From positions 86,780,670 through 86,844,669 of the forward strand of contig OZ021729.1 of assembly GCA_963978545.1 (NCBI GenBank): a stretch of DNA of 64,000 nt, read 5' to 3'. Both the position numbers and the translations under genes were made by a program. Shown here in pieces: positions 11,978-24,787 of this stretch. Every line of letters starts with the position of its first letter. Position 1 is the first letter of the stretch. The stretch comes from Linyphia triangularis (taxonomy: Eukaryota; Arthropoda; Arachnida; Araneae; Linyphiidae). The notes below the pieces were generated by a model that saw nothing but the letters and a program-made list of their open reading frames with translations, ran no database searches and was not told the DNA's origin.

Positions 11978-14081
11978 ATTCATTGAATAGTCCACCTTGT
12001 GTTTTCAATGGGGGAATTGTATTGATGAGAAAATTGCTCAAATGCTTTCAAATTGTGAATTTGAGTTGGATATATGTTTTATAGTCATTCTGGTACCAAA
12101 TTTTAATTAAAAAAAAAGTATTCTAAAAATCAAAAATTCAATTTTTCGTATATCTTGAAATATTTCAGTTTCGAGGGTAATTGAATGGAAGATTTCATTT
12201 TCAACAATTGGTTCCAAATTATGTTTTTTATTCAAAAAACTTTATAAATGAAACTAAGTCCAAAATTTTGGCCAAAAAACTATATTTGAATAGCTATATG
12301 AGAAGTTGATATTTTGAAACGAAAGCGCTAAGAATTTTTTTTCAAGCCGTCTTTGATCCTAGGCAACAAATTTAGATTAAATTAAGAATTTGAAAATTGC
12401 CTTAGGATTGACAATTTTAATGTATTTTCAAATGGTTATAAAGACATTTTTGTTTTTTACAGTTACTGGGTTTTAAGTAGTAAAATTTCACTTTAATGAC
12501 GATTTGAATGTGAAAATTGATTCGCGTGATGATTTCTGTTACCCTAGTTGCACAAAAATTGTAAAATTTTGAAAATTTAGATATGTGAAATTTTCCATAT
12601 GGTTAACATGGGAAAATTTAAAAACTAAAATTTGTGAAAGTGCAATTTTTGGAACCAACTTTAGACCCATTTCGTATTTAGTGAGAATTATAAAATTGGA
12701 ATTGAAGATTTTCCTATATATGAACTTCAATATCACAAACAGGAAAAAATTTTGAAAATTTTACTTTTTGATCAATAATTCATTGAATAGTCCGCCATGT
12801 GTTTTCAATGATGGAATTGTATTTATGAGAAAATTGCTCAAATGCTTTCAAATTGTGAATTTGAGTTGGATATATGTTTTATAGTCATTCTTTTTATAGT
12901 CATTTTATAGACCATTTTAATGTGGAAATCAATTCGGGTGTTGATTTCTGTTACCCTTGCTGTAAAAAGATTGTAAAAGTTTGAAAATATAGAAGTGTGA
13001 AATTTTTCATTCGATTAACATGGGGAAAATTTAAAACGAAACATTTTGAAGGTGCACTTTTTGGACCACCTTTAGACCCACTTCTTATTTAGTTAGTGTT
13101 TTAAAATTGGAATTAGAGTTTCTCCTATATATAAGCTTCAATATCACAAACGGGAAAATTTTTTGAAAATTTTACTTTTTGATCAATAATTCATTGAATA
13201 GTCTGCCATGTGTTTTCAATGTTGGAATTGTATTTATGAGAAAATTGCTCAAATGCTTTCAAATTGTGAATTTGAGTTGGATATATGTTTTATAGTCATT
13301 CTGGTACCAAATTTTAATTAAAAAAAAAGTATTCTAAAAATCAAAAATTCAATTTTTCGTATATCTTGAAATATTTCAGTTTCGAGTCTAATTGAATGGA
13401 AGATTTCATTTTTAACAAATGTTTCCAAATTGTGTTTTTTATACAAAAACACTTTAAAAATCAAACTAATTTCAAAATTTTGGCTAAAAAAATTATTTTT
13501 GAATAGCTTTACGACAAGTTAAAATTTTGAAACGAAAGCGCTCAGAAACTGTTTTTAAGTCTTTATTTTACTTAGCATTGCTTCGATTTTGAGTGCTAAA
13601 ATACTATTTCATGAGCCAATTGATGATCAGAAAGAAATCGGGTGATGACTTTTATTATCCTAGGCAACAAATTAAGGTTAAAATTGGAAAATTGAGAATT
13701 TGAAAATTGCCTAAGGATTGGCAAGTTTAATGTATATTCAAAGGGATATAAAGACTTTTTTTGGCAATAACTGAATTTTGAGTAGTAAAATTTCATTTTA
13801 ATGACCATTTTAATTTGGAAATCAATTCGGGTGATGATTTCAGTTACCCTAGCTGTAAAAAGATTGTAAAAGTTTAAAAATTTAGAAGTGTGAAATTTTT
13901 CATACGATTAATATGGGGAAAATTTGAAACGAAACATTTTGAAAGTGCACTTTTTGAACCACCTTTTGACCCACTTCTTATTTAGTTAGTGTTTTAAAAT
14001 TGGAATTGGAGTTTCTCCTATATATAAGCTTCAATATCACACACGTGAAAAAATTTTGAAAATTTTACTTTTTGATCAATA
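11978..14081 (+). repeat. Satellite block L2-S2-L1
   Basis: Modules are L2 11978-12777, S2 12778-13188 and L1 13189-14081. It repeats the L2-S2-L1 order of 9873-11977, consistent with duplication of a ~2.1-kb three-module unit. No gene is present. Confidence 0.85.
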
Positions 14082-17000
14082 ATTCATTGAATAGTCCGCC
14101 ATGTGTTTTCAATGGGGGAATTGTATTGATGAGAAAATTGCTCAAATGCTTTCAAATTGTGAATTTGAGTTGGATATTTGTTTTAAAGTCATTCTTTTTA
14201 TAGTCATTTTATAGACCTTTTTAAAGTGGAAATCAATTCGGGTGATGATTTCCGTTACCCTAGCTGTAAAAAGATTGTAAAAGTTTGAAAATTTAGAAGT
14301 GTGAAATTTTTCATACGATTAACATGGGGAAAATTTAAAACGAAACATTTTGAAAGGGCACTTTTTGGACCGCCTTTAGACCCACTACTTATTTAGTTAG
14401 TGTTTTAAAATTGGAATTAGAGTTTCTCCTATATATATGCTTCAATATCACAAACGGGAAAAAATTTTGAAAATTTTACTTTTTGATCAATAATTCATTG
14501 AATAGTCTGCCATGTGTTTTCAATGGGGGAATTGTATTTATGAGAAAATTGCTCAAATGCTTTCAAATTGTGAATTTGAGTTGGATATATGTTTTATAGT
14601 CATTCTGGTACCAAATTTTAATTAAAAAAAAAGTATTCTAAAAATCAAAAATTCCATTTTTCGTATATCTTGAAATATTTCAGTTTCGAGTCTAATTGAA
14701 TGGAAGATTTCATTTTTAACAAATGTTTCCAAATTGTGTTTTTTATACAAAAACACTTTAAAAATCAAACTAATTTCAAAATTTTGGCTAAAAAAATTAT
14801 TTTTGAATAGCTTTACGAGAAGTTAAAATTTTGAAACGAAAGCTCTCAGATATTGTTTTTAAGTCTTTATTTTACTTAGCATTGCTTCGATTTTGAGTGC
14901 TAAAATACTATTTCATGAGCCAATTGATGATCAGAAAGAAATCGGGTGATGACTTTTATTATCCTAGGCAACAAATTAAGGTTAAAATTGGAAAATTGAG
15001 AATTTGAAAATTGCCTAAGGATTGGCAAGTTTAATGTATATTCAAAGGGATATAAAGACTTTTTTTGGCAATAACTGAATTTTGAGTAGTAAAATTTCAT
15101 TTTAATGACCATTTTAATGTGGAAATCAATTCGGGTGATGATTTCAGTTACCCTAGTTGTAAAAAGATTGTAAAAGTTTAAAAATTTAGAAGTGTGAAAT
15201 TTTTCATACGATTAATATGGGGAAAATTTGAAACGAAACATTTTGAAAGTGCACTTTTTGAACCACCTTTTGACCCACTTCTTATTTAGTTAGTGTTTTA
15301 AAATTGGAATTGGAGTTTCTCCTATATATAAGCTTCAATATCACACACGTGAAAAAATTTTGAAAATTTTACTTTTTGATCAATAATTCATTGAATAGTC
15401 CACCTTGTGTTTTCAATGGGGGAATTGTATTGATGAGAAAATTGCTCAAATGCTTTCAAATTGTGAATTTGAGTTGGATATATGTTTTATAGTCATTCTG
15501 GTACCAAATTTTAATTAAAAAAAAAGTATTCTAAAAATCAAAAATTCAATTTTTCGTATATCTTGAAATATTTCAGTTTCGAGGGTAATTGAATGGAAGA
15601 TTTCATTTTCAACAATTGGTTCCAAATTATGTTTTTTATTCAAAAAACTTTATAAATGAAACTAAGTCCAAAATTTTGGCCAAAAAACTATATTTGAATA
15701 GCTATATGAGAAGTTGATATTTTGAAACGAAAGCGCTAAGAATTTTTTTTCAAGCCGTCTTTGATCCTAGGCAACAAATTTAGATTAAATTAAGAATTTG
15801 AAAATTGCCTTAGGATTGACAATTTTAATGTATTTTCAAATGGTTATAAAGAAATTTTTGTTTTTTACAGTTACTGGGTTTTAAGTAGTAAAATTTCACT
15901 TTAATGACGATTTGAATGTGAAAATTGATTCGCGTGATGATTTCTGTTACCCTAGTTGCACAAAAATTGTAAAATTTTGAAAATTTAGATATGTGAAATT
16001 TTCCATATGGTTAACATGGGAAAATTTAAAAACTAAAATTTGTGAAAGTGCAATTTTTGGAACCAACTTTAGACCCATTTCGTATTTAGTGAGAATTATA
16101 AAATTGGAATTGAAGATTTTCCTATATATGAACTTCAATATCACAAACAGGAAAAAATTTTGAAAATTTTACTTTTTGATCAATAATTCATTGAATAGTC
16201 CGCCATGTGTTTTCAATGATGGAATTGTATTTATGAGAAAATTGCTCAAATGCTTTCAAATTGTGAATTTGAGTTGGATATATGTTTTATAGTCATTCTT
16301 TTTATAGTCATTTTATAGACCATTTTAATGTGGAAATCAATTCGGGTGTTGATTTCTGTTACCCTTGCTGTAAAAAGATTGTAAAAGTTTGAAAATATAG
16401 AAGTGTGAAATTTTTCATTCGATTAACATGGGGAAAATTTAAAACGAAACATTTTGAAGGTGCACTTTTTGGACCACCTTTAGACCCACTTCTTATTTAG
16501 TTAGTGTTTTAAAATTGGAATTAGAGTTTCTCCTATATATAAGCTTCAATATCACAAACGGGAAAAAATTTTGAAAATTTTACTTTTTGTTCAATAATTC
16601 ATTGACTAGTCCGCCATGTGTTTTCAATGGGGAAATTGTATTTTTGAGAAAATTGCTCAAATACTTTCAAATTGTGAATTTGAGTTGGATATATGTTTTA
16701 TAGTCATTCTGGTACCAAATTTTAATTAAAAAAAAAGTATTCTAAAAATCAAAAATTCCATTTTTCGTAAATCTTGATATATTTCAGTTTCGAATGTAAT
16801 TGAATGGAAGATTTCATTTTTAACAAATGGTTCCAAATTGTGTTTTTTTATTCAAAAAACTTTATAAATGAAACTAACTTCAAAATTTTGGCCAAAAAAC
16901 TATATATGAACAGCTATATGAGAAGTTGATATTTTGAAACGAAAGCGCTTAGAATTTTTTTTCAAGCCGTCTTTTTTCTTTGGATTAGTTCGATTTTGAG

Positions 17001-17490
17001 TGCTAAAATACCATTTTATAAGCAAATTTTTGAATGCTGCAAATTCAGAATGAAATCGGGTAATGACTTTTTTGATCCTAGGCAACAAATTTAGATTAAA
17101 TTGAGAATTTGAAAATTGCCTTATGATTGACAAGTTTAATGTATATTCAAAGGGATATAAAGATTTTTTTTGGCAATAACAGAATTTTGAGTAGTAAAAT
17201 TTCATTTTAATAACCCTTTTAATGTGGAAATCAATTCGGGTGATGATTTTTGTTACCCTAGCCGTAAAAAGATTGTAAAAGTTTGAAAATTTAGAAGTGT
17301 GAAATTTTTCATACGATTAATATGGGGAAAATTTGAAACGAAACATTTTGAAAGTGCACTTTTTGAACCACCTTTTGACCCACTTCTTATTTAGTTAGTG
17401 TTTTAAAATTGGAATTGGAGTTTCTCCTATATATAAGCTTCAATATCACACACGTGAAAAAATTTTGAAAATTTTACTTTTTGATCAATA
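14082..17490 (+). repeat. Satellite block S1-L1-L2-S2-L4 (L3 missing)
   Basis: Modules are S1 14082-14492, L1 14493-15385, L2 15386-16185, S2 16186-16596 and L4 16597-17490. The S2 module ends with TTTTTGTTCAATAATTC, which is otherwise the tail of L3. The S2 here is therefore an S2/L3 hybrid, which places the exchange point inside the shared ~400 bp. Confidence 0.85.
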
Positions 17491-20400
17491 ATTCATTGAA
17501 TAGTCCGCCATGTGTTTTCAATGGGGGAATTGTATTGATGAGAAAATTGCTCAAATGCTTTCAAATTGTGAATTTGAGTTGGATATTTGTTTTAAAGTCA
17601 TTCTTTTTATAGTCATTTTATAGACCTTTTTAAAGTGGAAATCAATTCGGGTGATGATTTCCGTTACCCTAGCTGTAAAAAGATTGTAAAAGTTTGAAAA
17701 TTTAGAAGTGTGAAATTTTTCATACGATTAACATGGGGAAAATTTAAAACGAAACATTTTGAAAGTGCACTTTTTGAACCACCTTTTGACCCACTTCTTA
17801 TTTAGTTAGTGTTTTAAAATTGGAATTGGAGTTTCTCCTATATATAAGCTTCAATATCACAAACGGGAAAATTTTTTGAAAATTTTACTTTTTGATCAAT
17901 AATTCATTGACTAGTCCGCCATGTGTTTTCAATGGGGGAATTGTATTTATGAGAAAATTGCTCAAATGCTTTCAAATTGTGAATTTGAGTTGGATATATG
18001 TTTTATAGTCATTCTGGTACCAAATTTTAATTAAAAAAAAAGTATTCTAAAAATCAAAAATTCCATTTTTCGTATATCTTGAAATATTTCAGTTTCGAGT
18101 CTAATTGAATGGAAGATTTCATTTTTAACAAATGTTTCCAAATTGTGTTTTTTATACAAAAACACTTTAAAAATCAAACTAATTTCAAAATTTTGGCTAA
18201 AAAAATTATTTTTGAATAGCTTTACGAGAAGTTAAAATTTTGAAACGAAAGCGCTCAGATACTGTTTTTAAGTCTTTATTTTACTTAGCATTGCTTCGAT
18301 TTTGAGTGCTAAAATACTATTTCATGAGCCAATTGATGATCAGAAAGAAATCGGGTGATGACTTTTATTATCCTAGGCAACAAATTAAGGTTAAAATTGG
18401 AAAATTGAGAATTTGAAAATTGCCTAAGGATTGGCAAGTTTAATGTATATTCAAAGGGATATAAAGACTTTTTTTGGCAATAACTGAATTTTGAGTAGTA
18501 AAATTTCATTTTAATGACCATTTTAATGTGGAAATCAATTCGGGTGATGATTTCAGTTACCCTAGTTGTAAAAAGATTGTAAAAGTTTAAAAATTTAGAA
18601 GTGTGAAATTTTTCATACGATTAATATGGGGAAAATTTGAAACGAAACATTTTGAAAGTGCACTTTTTGAACCACCTTTTGACCCACTTCTTATTTAGTT
18701 AGTGTTTTACAATTGGAATTGGAGTTTCTCCTATATATAAGCTTCAATATCACACACGTGAAAAAATTTTGAAAATTTTACTTTTTGATCAATAATTCAT
18801 TGAATAGTCCACCTTGTGTTTTCAATGGGGGAATTGTATTGATGAGAAAATTGCTCAAATGCTTTCAAATTGTGAATTTGAGTTGGATATATGTTTTATA
18901 GTCATTCTGGTACCAAATTTTAATTTAAAAAAAAGTATTCTAAAAATCAAAAATTCAATTTTTCGTATATCTTGAAATATTTCAGTTTCGAGGGTAATTG
19001 AATGGAAGATTTCATTTTCAACAATTGGTTCCAAATTATGTTTTTTATTCAAAAAACTTTATAAATGAAACTAAGTCCAAAATTTTGGCCAAAAAACTAT
19101 ATTTGAATAGCTATATGAGAAGTTGATATTTTGAAACGAAAGCGCTAAGAATTTTTTTTCAAGCCGTCTTTGATCCTAGGCAACAAATTTAGATTAAATT
19201 AAGAATTTGAAAATTGCCTTAGGATTGACAATTTTAATGTATTTTCAAATGGTTATAAAGACATTTTTGTTTTTTACAGTTACTGGGTTTTAAGTAGTAA
19301 AATTTCACTTTAATGACGATTTGAATGTGAAAATTGATTCGCGTGATGATTTCTGTTACCCTAGTTGCACAAAAATTGTAAAATTTTGAAAATTTAGATA
19401 TGTGAAATTTTCCATATGGTTAACATGGGAAAATTTAAAAACTAAAATTTGTGAAAGTGCAATTTTTGGAACCAACTTTAGACCCATTTCGTATTTAGTG
19501 AGAATTATAAAATTGGAATTGAAGATTTTCCTATATATGAACTTCAATATCACAAACAGGAAAAAATTTTGAAAATTTTACTTTTTGATCAATAATTCAT
19601 TGAATAGTCCGCCATGTGTTTTCAATGATGGAATTGTATTTATGAGAAAATTGCTCAAATGCTTTCAAATTGTGAATTTGAGTTGGATATATGTTTTATA
19701 GTCATTCTGGTACCAAATTTTAATTAAAAAAAAAGTATTCTAAAAATCAAAAATTCCATTTTTCGTAAATCTTGAAATATTTCAGTTTCGAGTGTAATTG
19801 AATGGAAGATTTCATTTTTAACAAATGGTTCCAAATTGTGTTTTTTATTCACAAACACTTTAAAAATCAAACTAATTTCAAAATTTTGGCTAAAAAAATT
19901 ATTTTTGAATAGCTTTATGAGAAGTTGAAATTTTGGAACGAAATCGCTCGGAAACTGTTTTTAAGTCTTTATTTTACTTAGCATTGCTTCGATTTTGAGT
20001 GCTAAAATACTATTTCATGAGCAAATTGATGATCAGAAAGAAATCGGGTGATGACTTTTATTATCCTAGGCAAAAATTAAGGTTAAAATTCGAAAATTGA
20101 GAATTTGACAATTGCCTAAGGATTGCTAAGTTTAATGTATATTCAAAGGGATATAAAGACTTTTTTTGGCAATAACTGAATTTTGAGTAGTAAAATTTCA
20201 TTTTAATGACCATTTTAATGTGGAAATCAATTCGGGTGATGATTTCTGTTACCCTAGCTGTAAAAAGATTGTAAAAGTTTGAAAATTTAGAAGTGTGAAA
20301 TTTTTCTTACGATTAACATGGGGAAAATTTAAAACGAAACATTTTGAAAGTGCACTTTTTGGACCACCTTTAGACCCACTTCTTATTTAGTTAGTGTTTT

Positions 20401-21380
20401 AAAATTGGAATTAGAGTTTCTCCTATATATAAGCTTCAATATCACAAACGGGAAAAAATTTTGAAAATTTTACTTTTTGTTCAATAATTCATTGACTAGT
20501 CCGCCATGTGTTTTCAATGGGGAATTTGTATTTTTGAGAAAATTGCTCATATACTTTCAAATTGTGAATTTGAGTTGGATATATGTTTTATAGTCATTCT
20601 GGTACCAAATTTTAATTAAAAAAAAAGTATTCTAAAAATCAAAAATTCCATTTTTCGTAAATCTTGATATATTTCAGTTTCGAATGTAATTGAATGGAAG
20701 ATTTCATTTTTAACAAATGGTTCCAAATTGTGTTTTTTTATTCAAAAAACTTTATAAATGAAACTAACTTCAAAATTTTGGCCAAAAAACTATATATGAA
20801 CAGCTATATGAGAAGTTGATATTTTGAAACGAAAGCGCTTAGAATTTTTTTTCAAGCCGTCTTTTTTCTTTGGATTAGTTCGATTTTGAGTGCTAAAATA
20901 CCATTTTATAAGCAAATTTTTGAATGCTGCAAATTCAGAATGAAATCGGGTAATGACTTTTTTGATCCTAGGCAACAAATTTAGATTAAATTGAGAATTT
21001 GAAAATTGCCTTATGATTGACAAGTTTAATGTATATTCAAAGGGATATAAAGATTTTTTTTGGCAATAACTGAATTTTGAGTAGTAAAATTTCATTTTAA
21101 TAACCCTTTTAATGTGGAAATCAATTCGGGTGATGATTTTTGTTACCCTAGCCGTAAAAAGATTGTAAAAGTTTGAAAATTTAGAAGTGTGAAATTTTTC
21201 ATACGATTAATATGGGGAAAATTTGAAACGAAACATTTTGAAAGTGCACTTTTTGAACCACCTTTTGACCCACTTCTTATTTAGTTAGTGTTTTAAAATT
21301 GGAATTGGAGTTTCTCCTATATATAAGCTTCAATATCACACACGTGAAAAAATTTTGAAAATTTTACTTTTTGATCAATA
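17491..21380 (+). repeat. Satellite block S1-L1-L2-L3-L4 (S2 missing)
   Basis: Modules are S1 17491-17901, L1 17902-18794, L2 18795-19594, L3 19595-20486 and L4 20487-21380. This is the only place in the window where L2 is not followed by S2. The length is 3890 bp, one short module less than the full HOR. One AATTAAAA site reads AATTTAAAA near 18921. Confidence 0.86.
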
Positions 21381-24300
21381 ATTCATTGAATAGTCCGCCA
21401 TGTGTTTTCAATGGGGGAATTGTATTGATGAGAAAATTGCTCAAATGCTTTCAAATTGTGAATTTGAGTTGGATATTTGTTTTAAAGTCATTCTTTTTAT
21501 AGTCATTTTATAGACCTTTTTAAAGTGGAAATCAATTCGGGTGATGATTTCCGTTACCCTAGCTGTAAAAAGATTGTAAAAGTTTGAAAATTTAGAAGTG
21601 TGAAATTTTTCATACGATTAACATGGGGAAAATTTAAAACGAAACATTTTGAAAGGGCACTTTTTGGACCGCCTTTAGACCCACTACTTATTTAGTTAGT
21701 GTTTTAAAATTGGAATTAGAGTTTCTCCTATATATATGCTTCAATATCACAAACGGGAAAAAATTTTGAAAATTTTACTTTTTGATCAATAATTCATTGA
21801 ATAGTCTGCCATGTGTTTTCAATGGGGGAATTGTATTTATGAGAAAATTGCTCAAATGCTTTCAAATTGTGAATTTGAGTTGGATATATGTTTTATAGTC
21901 ATTCTGGTACCAAATTTTAATTAAAAAAAAAGTATTCTAAAAATCAAAAATTCCATTTTTCGTATATCTTGAAATATTTCAGTTTCGAGTCTAATTGAAT
22001 GGAAGATTTCATTTTTAACAAATGTTTCCAAATTGTGTTTTTTATACAAAAACACTTTAAAAATCAAACTAATTTCAAAATTTTGGCTAAAAAAATTATT
22101 TTTGAATAGCTTTACGACAAGTTAAAATTTTGAAACGAAAGCGCTCAGATACTGTTTTTAAGTCTTTATTTTACTTAGCATTGCTTCGATTTTGAGTGCT
22201 AAAATACTATTTCATGAGCCAATTGATGATCAGAAAGAAATCGGGTGATGACTTTTATTATCCTAGGCAACAAATTAAGGTTAAAATTGGAAAATTGAGA
22301 ATTTGAAAATTGCCTAAGGATTGGCAAGTTTAATGTATATTCAAAGGGATATAAAGACTTTTTTTGGCAATAACTGAATTTTGAGTAGTAAAATTTCATT
22401 TTAATGACCATTTTAATGTGGAAATCAATTCGGGTGATGATTTCAGTTACCCTAGTTGTAAAAAGATTGTAAAAGTTTAAAAATTTAGAAGTGTGAAATT
22501 TTTCATACGATTAATATGGGGAAAATTTGAAACGAAACATTTTGAAAGTGCACTTTTTGAACCACCTTTTGACCCACTTCTTATTTAGTTAGTGTTTTAC
22601 AATTGGAATTGGAGTTTCTCCTATATATAAGCTTCAATATCACACACGTGAAAAAATTTTGAAAATTTTACTTTTTGATCAATAATTCATTGAATAGTCC
22701 ACCTTGTGTTTTCAATGGGGGAATTGTATTGATGAGAAAATTGCTCAAATGCTTTCAAATTGTGAATTTGAGTTGGATATATGTTTTATAGTCATTCTGG
22801 TACCAAATTTTAATTAAAAAAAAAGTATTCTAAAAATCAAAAATTCAATTTTTCGTATATCTTGAAATATTTCAGTTTCGAGGGTAATTGAATGGAAGAT
22901 TTCATTTTCAACAATTGGTTCCAAATTATGTTTTTTATTCAAAAAACTTTATAAATGAAACTAAGTCCAAAATTTTGGCCAAAAAACTATATTTGAATAG
23001 CTATATGAGAAGTTGATATTTTGAAACGAAAGCGCTAAGAATTTTTTTTCAAGCCGTCTTTGATCCTAGGCAACAAATTTAGATTAAATTAAGAATTTGA
23101 AAATTGCCTTAGGATTGACAATTTTAATGTATTTTCAAATGGTTATAAAGACATTTTTGTTTTTTACAGTTACTGGGTTTTAAGTAGTAAAATTTCACTT
23201 TAATGACGATTTGAATGTGAAAATTGATTCGCGTGATGATTTCTGTTACCCTAGTTGCACAAAAATTGTAAAATTTTGAAAATTTAGATATGTGAAATTT
23301 TCCATATGGTTAACATGGGAAAATTTAAAAACTAAAATTTGTGAAAGTGCAATTTTTGGAACCAACTTTAGACCCATTTCGTATTTAGTGAGAATTATAA
23401 AATTGGAATTGAAGATTTTCCTATATATGAACTTCAATATCACAAACAGGAAAAAATTTTGAAAATTTTACTTTTTGATCAATAATTCATTGAATAGTCC
23501 GCCATGTGTTTTCAATGATGGAATTGTATTTATGAGAAAATTGCTCAAATGCTTTCAAATTGTGAATTTGAGTTGGATATATGTTTTATAGTTATTCTTT
23601 TTATAGTCATTTTATAGACCATTTTAATGTGGAAATCAATTCGGGTGTTGATTTCTGTTACCCTTGCTGTAAAAAGATTGTAAAAGTTTGAAAATATAGA
23701 AGTGTGAAATTTTTCATTCGATTAACATGGGGAAAATTTAAAACGAAACATTTTGAAGGTGCACTTTTTGGACCACCTTTAGACCCACTTCTTATTTAGT
23801 TAGTGTTTTAAAATTGGAATTAGAGTTTCTCCTATATATAAGCTTCAATATCACAAACGGGAAAATTTTTTGAAAATTTTACTTTTTGATCAATAATTCA
23901 TTGACTAGTCCGCCATGTGTTTTCAATGAGGGAATTGTATTTTTGAGAAAATAGCTCAAAGGCTTTCAAATTGTGAATTTGAGTTGGATATATGTTTTAT
24001 AGTCATTCTGGTACCAAATTTTAATTAAAAAAAAAGTATTCTAAAAATCAAAAATTCCATTTTTCGTAAATCTTGAAATATTTCAGTTTCGAGTGTAATT
24101 GAATGGAAGATTTCATTTTTAACAAATGGTTCCAAATTGTGTTTTTTATTCACAAACACTTTAAAAATCAAACTAATTTCAAAATTTTGGCTAAAAAAAT
24201 TATTTTTGAATAGCTTTATGAGAAGTTGAAATTTTGGAACGAAATCGCTCTGAAACTGTTTTTAAGTCTTTATTTTACTTAGCATTGCTTCGATTTTGAG

Positions 24301-24787
24301 TGCTAAAATACTATTTCATGAGCAAATTGATGATCAGAAAGAAATCGGGTGATGACTTTTATTATCCTAGGCAAAAATTAAGGTTAAAATTCGAAAATTG
24401 AGAATTTGACAATTGCCTAAGGATTGCTAAGTTTAATGTATATTCAAAGGGATATAAAGACTTTTTTTGGCAATAACTGAATTTTGAGTAGTAAAATTTC
24501 ATTTTAATGACCATTTTAATGTGGAAATCAATTCGGGTGATGATTTCTGTTACCCTAGCTGTAAAAAGATTGTAAAAGTTTGAAAATTTAGAAGTGTGAA
24601 ATTTTTCATACGATTAACATGGGGAAAATTTAAAACGAAACATTTTGAAAGGGCACTTTTTGAACCACCTTTTGACCCACTTCTTATTTAGTTAGTGTTT
24701 TAAAATTGGAATTGGAGTTTCTCTTATATATAAGCTTCAATATCACACACGTGAAAAAATTTTGAAAATTTTACTTTTTGATCAATA
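21381..24787 (+). repeat. Satellite block S1-L1-L2-S2-L3 (hybrid L3 tail)
   Basis: Modules are S1 21381-21791, L1 21792-22684, L2 22685-23484, S2 23485-23895 and L3 23896-24787. The last module starts as L3 but ends like S1/L1, with GGGCACTTTTTGAACCACC and the rare TTTCTCTTATATATAAGC also found near 55240. This indicates an exchange that removed L4 and S1. Confidence 0.85.
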
